DNA from: Synchiropus splendidus
Lineage: Eukaryota > Chordata > Actinopteri > Syngnathiformes > Callionymidae
Reading direction: 5' to 3'
Assembly: GCF_027744825.2 (NCBI RefSeq)
Contig: NC_071336.1
Span: 15,527,501 to 15,591,500 of the forward strand
Length of the DNA: 64,000 bases
This document shows, one piece after another, positions 57,829 through 64,000 of the stretch. The notes under the pieces are model-generated. The model ran no database searches and was not told the DNA's origin. It worked only from the letters and a program-made list of their open reading frames with translations. Position numbers and translations under genes: made by a program. Every line of letters begins with the position of its first letter. The stretch's first letter is position 1.

Positions 57829-60800
57829 TTACACCGATGTCTCAGACTGCAGTTTCATGACAAACTTGTGACTTTTGGGGTCAACAAACTCCTCCTCGAG
57901 ATGCAGGAAAGGGAGGGGCGTCACCGTGACAACCAAAGAGAAGTCGGGCCGCCTCAGCGAAAACACTTGACCTTGATGCAGCGAGGCCGTCACAGGTTCG
58001 TCGCTCACCAACGTCCACTGGCGCCCTCTGCTGTTGTCCAGATACTGCAGGGTGGATCCTGGGGTGAGGTACCGCTCCAGAAACGCCTGGGACACGACGA
58101 CGCGTGGTTAGATGTTACACCTAACCTTGCTGCAACTTAACTGTCGACAAAACTGACATCACCACTGAGACTTGGCATTAAAATAACTCACAATTTCTAT
58201 TGTACTTGCTCTGAAGATGACTTTTAATTCATTCTTTGATGTGAATATACTTTATTTGACATTTTTCTGCTGATTTTAAGAGAAGTGTAGAGTGTTATAA
58301 ATTGTTCTCTGACAATTCATTATTATAAATCACGAAATAAGAAGTGCCCAAGGATGTGAAACGCTGAGGAATGTGTCATCACTTTGACAGAGACAGAAAT
58401 GAGAAGCGAAGGAAGGTATTTACTTTGGGGCTCATGCTGTGAGTGACACAGAACTGCAGGTGGGTGATGATGCTCTCCATGCTGTGGTACGACTGCTGCC
58501 TCGTGGCCCGGAGGTACTTCTGCATGGCCCGGGCCAAGGGGGCGAAGATGGCCTGCGCCGCCTCCCTTGGCTCCATCACCTCGCGTGCTGCATGCTTCGG
58601 GGACGACGAGTCGTCCTCCGTCTCCTGCTGACGTCTGATGTGGGTGAAGGCTTCTTCCACAGCCACCACCAGCCTGGAGGCACAGGCGCACCGGTGAGTG
58701 TGGCAGAAATACAGGGGCTACTGACAAGGTCTGAGGTGATTTACCGCGCTCTGCGCTTGCGGACCCTTCGCTCCACCTCTGCCTCCTCGTAGTAGTACTC
58801 ATTGTAGGACGAGTCTCTCTTACGAGCGGAGGCAGCAATCATAGCTCTGGACTGACCTGTGGTGTTGTTGGCACCATTTTCTGTGAACGTCATGAAGAAC
58901 AACTTGATGCTACCGTATGGCAGGACATTTCCTCTTCTGCTTTTCAGTTCTTCATATTGGTGTTCTCTTTTAATTCCCATCCATAAAATACTAGACAGAC
59001 ATGACAACTCATGCAGAATGAAAGCAGAACAACAGAAGGCTCCTACATACCTTCACCCAGGTTGTAAACCTTAAAGGCTGATAGCTTCTTCGAGAGGACG
59101 GACTTGGGCAGGTTTAGAAGAGCAGGGTTATTGATGGGGAAGTCACAGTAGTACTGGTCCAGAAGCCAAGCGGCCGCCCGCTGGATACTGGAAGAAAGCA
59201 TTGAAGTTAAGTTTTCAAACACCTGTGTATAAGGTGGTACAGATCATCTGTAATGATGAGGTGTTCAGCTCAAATGTAAAAACAAAAAACTCCTCATGCA
59301 TCCATTCATCCCCAGTCAGGGCTGTTCTGACCCTCAAAATACAAAAAACGTATCCTCTACACCAAAACCAGAGTGGCCTCAAGCAGGACCTAAAACCTGG
59401 ATCCTCATGGTGAGAACCTGTTGTTCTCATCACTACTCCTCCATGTTGCAATGGACTGGATGGACTTTTCATTTTCAATGATTCCCCATAATACACGTCT
59501 TCTGGACCACGTCTCGATGAACAGAATACATACTGGAAAAGCCTCCATTGTTCTAGTTAAACAACACACAATCCTATATTCATCTGTCTTTCAAATATCA
59601 GGTGTTTTTCCCTCTTTTGTTGGTTAAGGACGTCTCTAAAGGTCCACTACTGTTATTACTGAATGCCCTTGTATCTGCCTCAATCCGTCTTAATGCTGGC
59701 GTTTCTGGTGTGCACATCAAGCACATACCAGAAACACGGTTCTTGTGGCATTTTTTGGCATTTTATGGATAAAAATAGTCAACACTCTTGAGGTGAGATT
59801 GGTCCTTGCTGGCTTTGAGTCGTTCAGAAATGTATGCAACATTGTGTTCAGCCAGTCCACACTGGCGATCTTCAGCTGGTTCAGTCCATGCTTATGTGCC
59901 AGACTCATAGTCTGTCACGTGTATGTCTCAACTGCAAGTTCAAGTCTATGTCTGGGAATTGGGAATCCGAGAGCCAGCACCCAGCGGCACCCAGTCAAGA
60001 GCACAAAGTTTCATGAATCAGGTGTCTGAAGACTGTAATGCAGGGGTCTCAAAGTAGTCCTTGATGGACCACAGTGGGTGCAGGTTTTCATTTTTCATTG
60101 GTCAGAACAAAAACCTGCACCCACTGCAGCCCTTTTGTGGACCAGTGTGACACCCTTGGTACCAACAGAACTACACCAAAATCAATCTCTGGAGATGGTC
60201 ATAAAAACCTCCATGATGAAGTAACTAGAAGGACTATTTATCATATGCATTGGGATTGAAGGCCTGAAAGACAAGAGCAGTCGCGTCTATGGAGAGTCGC
60301 ACGTACCTGAGGTGTCCCACATTGTAGGAGTGGCTGTGCCCATCGGTGCTCCTCACGACCTTGAGACAGAAGGCGGGCTGCAAGTGCCGGACCTCCAGCA
60401 GCACTAATGCCAGGTACTGAATGAAAAGCAGGGCATCCACCAGAGAAGCTGCGTATCCCACGATTCCTCGGTAGTCCGTCTCCTTCGGCTCCAGCACTCG
60501 CACGCCATAGAAGAGCCAGTATGAAGCCACAAAGAGAAAGACAAGGGCCAGCAGCAGACAGCGGAAGATGAAGAAGCGTGGCAGACTGGCTCTGGGAGGA
60601 CGGAGGAACAACGCCCAGGTGGAGATGAGGAGGATGAGGAGCTTGAAGGCAAGCGATATGTAAAGGCCTTCACACGGAGTGGTGCAAGGCTCCAGCGTGT
60701 CTCGCCACAGAAGCTGCGGCAGAGCCAGGAAGGCCACAGGAGTGGCGAAGGCAAACAGGCCAAGGACAGCACTTAGGACCGGACCGAGGTAGCGCTGGCA

Positions 60801-61877
60801 CGTGAAGGGAGAGGGCTCGTCTACTTCCTTGGATATGCGTGTGAGGTCTTCATTGGAGGCGCTGTCCACAGAGGTGCCGGTGACCACGGTGGTGGTCTCC
60901 CCCCAGTTGTCATCCTGAGGATGGAAAACTAGATGAAAAAGGCTTTCCATTCAAAAACAAGCTCATGTGTGTAAGCCGCTGCGGACCCGCTCCTCTTCTC
61001 TGGCGGACTCTGCATCTAGCATCTGCTGTCCTGGAGCTTGGATTGTGACCGACTTGTCTCCAGAGATGTCTCGGGTCTTGGAGCGATGTTTGTCCCGCCG
61101 CTCCCTGGAGACATGGAAAATGAAATTCTGTTTCTATTTTTATCCAACAAACGTCTGGCTTTGGCAAATCTGAGACACGATAGGAAATTGAACAGTGCAA
61201 GCCAGAGTGGAGCTGCAAATCTGTTTCCATTGCAGACAGAATACCTGGAGGAAACTAGCACAATCTGTTGAGAAAATGCCAAGTAGGAAAATAAATCATT
61301 TTAAAGGCAGTGTGTAATATATGACAAAAAACATGTTGAACTCTCATGCATGTTTAGATGCCACTCATGATGGGGGCCAGACCTTGGATAAGCAAGGGCC
61401 ACATGTGGATCAACACAATGCACAGATGTGGTCATAAACAAAGGTCAAGACAAATGTAGAGAATCAATGAATATAATTCTCAAACTTACTACTAATATAT
61501 ATATGGGCCTATTACAGCCCATCTACAGTCCCAATGATCACAAAGTGAGAATACATTTGAGAAAAACTACAAGACACTTGCTTGATTCCTTCTTTCTTTT
61601 TTCATGAAATGTTCTTTCTCATATTACTTTTTAGTCTTCTGTTGTGCATTCATTCATTTTTCTCTTCATCAGAATGTATTTGTGATCCGTCACCAGGTAT
61701 TGTTCACAATAGTTTATTATGAATTGATTTTCAGATTCCATTTGGCACTGTAGCTGTAGCTCAGTAAAAAGCCCACAAGACTAGATGCAATATTTCTAGA
61801 TTCTACCTGTGTTTTCTGGAGGTCCTGGACTGGGACGACTTGTATGAGTAGGCTGAGTACAGAGACTCGTTGTCCAT
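57829..61877 (-). CDS. vangl2: Vang-like planar cell polarity protein 2, complete
   Basis: Four-pass membrane protein of the core planar-cell-polarity complex (with Prickle, Celsr, Fzd and Dvl), acting in convergent extension and neural tube closure. Exons in transcript order: 61877-61807, 61104-60987, 60914-60307, 59187-59051, 58880-58745, 58673-58424, 58086-57829; the frame is kept throughout, giving 525 aa (human VANGL2: 521). Start [20 protein letters not shown], then a basic RRDKHRSK stretch, [26 protein letters not shown], four TMs within the 608-base exon, [64 protein letters not shown] and the PDZ ligand [17 protein letters not shown] and [11 protein letters not shown] favour Vangl2 over Vangl1. 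The 3' exon is more diverged ([12 protein letters not shown]...) than I expect for Vangl2, so a second teleost copy is possible. The exon 2 donor (CGG|GTCCGC) is weak but the only one that keeps frame. Confidence 0.93.
60043..60162. repeat. hAT-like foldback repeat, copy C
   Basis: CAGTGGGTGCAGGTTTT (60072-60088) and its exact reverse complement (60110-60126) form a perfect 17-base hairpin arm pair. The ends CAGGGGTCTCAAA and GTGACACCCTT fit hAT-type termini of a common fish palindromic element. It lies in the vangl2 intron 59188-60306. Confidence 0.7.
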
Positions 61878-62048
61878 ATCGGAGGCTGGCGGTGGGTAGG
61901 GTCTCTGAGACCCCCCTGTCCCGAAGCTGCCCCCCTTTTCCCAGACCACACCCAGCTGAGTCTTATGGAGGCCAACCGACTTGGAGGAGAGGGCAAGGGG
62001 GAGGCGCAGAAAGTCCACTTTACTTCTGAGGGAATCTATCTTGGAGGC
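61878..62048 (-). promoter_or_regulatory. vangl2 5' leader with open upstream frame and AUA codon
   Basis: Between a plausible acceptor (TTATCTCCAG, exon start 62048) and the ATG at 61877 lie 57 sense codons in frame with Vangl2 and no AUG. An ATA codon at 62039-62037 has A at -3 and G at +4 and would add 54 residues. An N-terminally extended Vangl2 made from a near-cognate codon has been reported in mammals (from memory, not checked). Use here is inference. The acceptor also implies at least one further 5' exon upstream. Confidence 0.45.
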
Positions 62049-63706
62049 CTGGAGATAACACAAACATAGTTTTTTTTTTTTTTTTAATAAATCACTGAAT
62101 AAAGAAGAGCTGCGGAAACATGGAAAGAAATTCATCATGTCAGTCTCGCGCAGACACTGAAGCATGTCAGTGAATCAAGCCTTGTGTGCGTCCTGGCTGG
62201 GCAGGAGGTGTGAGAACGTGTATGTGCTCCATCGCACAGGACCCACGCCAGCTCATTCCTCGGCCTCCTGTTTGTACAGTGAACCTCCAACTATTGAGCC
62301 TCTCCAGTGCTTCTGGGTGATAAAGTCTCCAACCTTTGTTTTTGGGCCAGAAGAAGCACCTCGACCCCAGACATCTTTGTGTGAAGCGCGAAGGACTCCG
62401 GCGTGGAAATAACTGAAAGATGAAAGATGATGAAGATTTTCATGAGCACCCTTTCTGAGAGGTCTCACTTGGGTCAATGTTTGACACAGACTTGCCACAT
62501 TCCCCAACTGTCCCCTGTGGTCTCCAGGGGCAACGGAGCTTAGCCACCACAAAAGGAATGAATGGGTGGCTAGGAGTAAAAAAGATAAGGGGGGTACACG
62601 TCACCATGGAAACCTGAACATCAACCCGGCACCCCATTCTTCCACGTCTCACTCAAATATGCACCTCAGAAGTCTCACTCATGTATTTGCTCATGATGTC
62701 ACCTTGTGGAAGTTTCTCATGAGGCACTGTCAACAGAGTATTTCATTTTAATTTAGTCAGACACCAAATCACCTCATGCTCTTCGTTTGCTCACATGACT
62801 TCACCGAGACCATCACATGGACTGAGAAAAACCTAAACAATCGTGCGTTACGTTCATCCTGAAACACACCGTGGTTTCCTCTCCCTATCCCAAAAACTTG
62901 AATGACGGTAAACTGCACATTGTACTGATACGCAGTTGCGTTGACATGTTCAGGGTGTCCCCGGCCTTTTGCCCTGCATAGCTGGGACACATTCCAAAAT
63001 CTCTCCACTCCCAAACAGGGACAAAAGAGTCCAACACAACTTGTTGATCTCAACCACAGCTGAATGAAGAGGAGTGAAGGAGAGGCACTTGGGAAAACAA
63101 TAGTGAGTCCGCAGGTCCAAGAGAAACGTGTCGCCTGATCAAATACCTTAAACTGGAAGTGGTTTTAGAGACATTCCAGCGGGGAGTCCTGAACGTGTTC
63201 GATGAAGAATGTGTGTCATCCAAGAGGCCTGGTGGACACAAATTAAATCTGCAGTCACGTCTCACATGGGCTTAAATGGCGATAAAAATAGCCCTCCCTA
63301 GGCCTTTCTCAGGGAACTGGGGATTGATGACCTACACACTTGTGCAAAGCAGAGACGTGTTGCTGCTGTGAAACTGCAATATTTAATAATAAGAAAAACA
63401 ACAGTCCATGATTTAAACCTATTCTTTAGGACAGTTGCGGGAAAAAGCTGCTTTAAAGATCATATCAAAGATGGCGACCACTGTGCGAGTTTTTACAGAT
63501 AAGATGCAACACATTTCTGACTTGCATGATGGAGAGACTTTTAATTCGTGTTATTGAGGTATTGATCATGATAGCACTGCATGACTGAATGAAATTATAA
63601 ACAGATTTATAAATTCTTGTTCTGGCTCAGAAATCTAAATCCACAGTGATCAAATTCAGACTCAGGACAAAGGAATGGCACCAGGAGTTAAAACCCCATT
63701 TTCATA
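62049..63706. other. Upstream intron or 5' flank of vangl2, no gene recognised
   Basis: A T-run (62070-62087) adjoins the vangl2 leader exon. The rest is unique sequence with chance ORFs of 60-100 codons on both strands. A non-coding first exon of vangl2 may lie here or beyond the window. Confidence 0.45.
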
Positions 63707-63960
63707 CTAAACATAATGATCTGGATGCAACGGAGTCCTGGTGGTAGCATGTGGTATACGTGGGTGTGGTTGGTGAGCTGTGCTTCCCAACTCATGGAAA
63801 TGGTTCCGTAAACAAGTACATGTTGAATAGTGGACACCCAGATGCCCAGCGACTGTCCGAAGTATCATCCAGCGTCCGGCATGCCAACGACACGCTGCCT
63901 CACAACTGTTGGTGTCTGTGGCATCATATTGACAGGACAAATCCATGTTTTTGCAACAGC
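63707..63960 (-). pseudogene. Tc1-type transposase fragment (DNA-binding region)
   Basis: The minus strand reads RTVAGHLGVHYSTCTCLRNH, then FHELGSTAHQPHPRIPHATT. This is the helix-turn-helix and GRPR-like linker region of a Tc1-family transposase (compare the family pattern HLGV..STV.RL..RF...GST..RPR.GRPR). No catalytic part is present in the window. Its lineage differs from those at 22.3 and 30.0 kb. Confidence 0.7.
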
Positions 63961-64000
63961 TTTTTATTTCCCTGAGTCTAGGGAGCAGTCATGATACGGT

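Noticed and set aside
60234..60306. Extension of the large vangl2 exon to the stop near 60234
   Set aside because: The frame leaves the Vangl2 family after YNVGHL at a GTACGT donor; the next family block ([13 protein letters not shown]) is found at 59187.

Overview
The window is vertebrate nuclear DNA, almost certainly from a ray-finned (teleost) fish. Its genes are split by short GT-AG introns. The background is AT-rich and holds microsatellites, several decayed Tc1/mariner elements, a tRNA-derived SINE of fish type and foldback MITE-like repeats. There is no sign of bacterial or viral coding. All gene models below were assembled by hand from splice sites and reading-frame continuity; no search was run.

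Layout. (1) 2216-12958, + strand: the last 18 coding exons of a classical calpain, best matched to calpain-1; the exons with the start codon and the catalytic Cys lie before the window. (2) 16327-18064, - strand: a complete six-exon purine nucleoside phosphorylase (290 aa) with a GC-rich promoter. (3) 18.3-38.8 kb: a gene-poor stretch with Tc1 remnants, a SINE, foldback repeats and a duplicated block; no gene recognised. (4) 38854-43727, + strand: an inward-rectifier K+ channel of the Kir4.1 (kcnj10) type in five coding exons. (5) 46903-51886, + strand: a SLAM/CD2-family receptor (V-C2-TM, cytoplasmic tyrosine motifs). (6) 54077-55368, - strand: a second SLAM/CD48-like V-C2-TM protein with almost no cytoplasmic tail. 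(7) 57829-61877, - strand: a complete seven-exon Vangl2 planar-cell-polarity protein (525 aa). (8) The last 300 bases hold another Tc1-type transposase fragment.

The order kcnj10 - SLAM-like genes - vangl2 recalls human chromosome 1q23, where KCNJ10, the SLAM receptor cluster and VANGL2 lie in one region, so the right half looks like a conserved vertebrate block. The genes do not form an operon or one pathway; the two convergent SLAM-like genes are the only functionally related neighbours.

I did not find a clearly new system. The observations most worth a second look are: an open frame upstream of the vangl2 ATG containing an AUA codon in a strong initiation context; the asymmetric convergent SLAM-like pair, one with tail motifs and one tail-less with a V domain split by an intron; the intron-rich kcnj10 ORF with a tandem in-frame acceptor; and a nested palindromic repeat at 52.4-52.85 kb.
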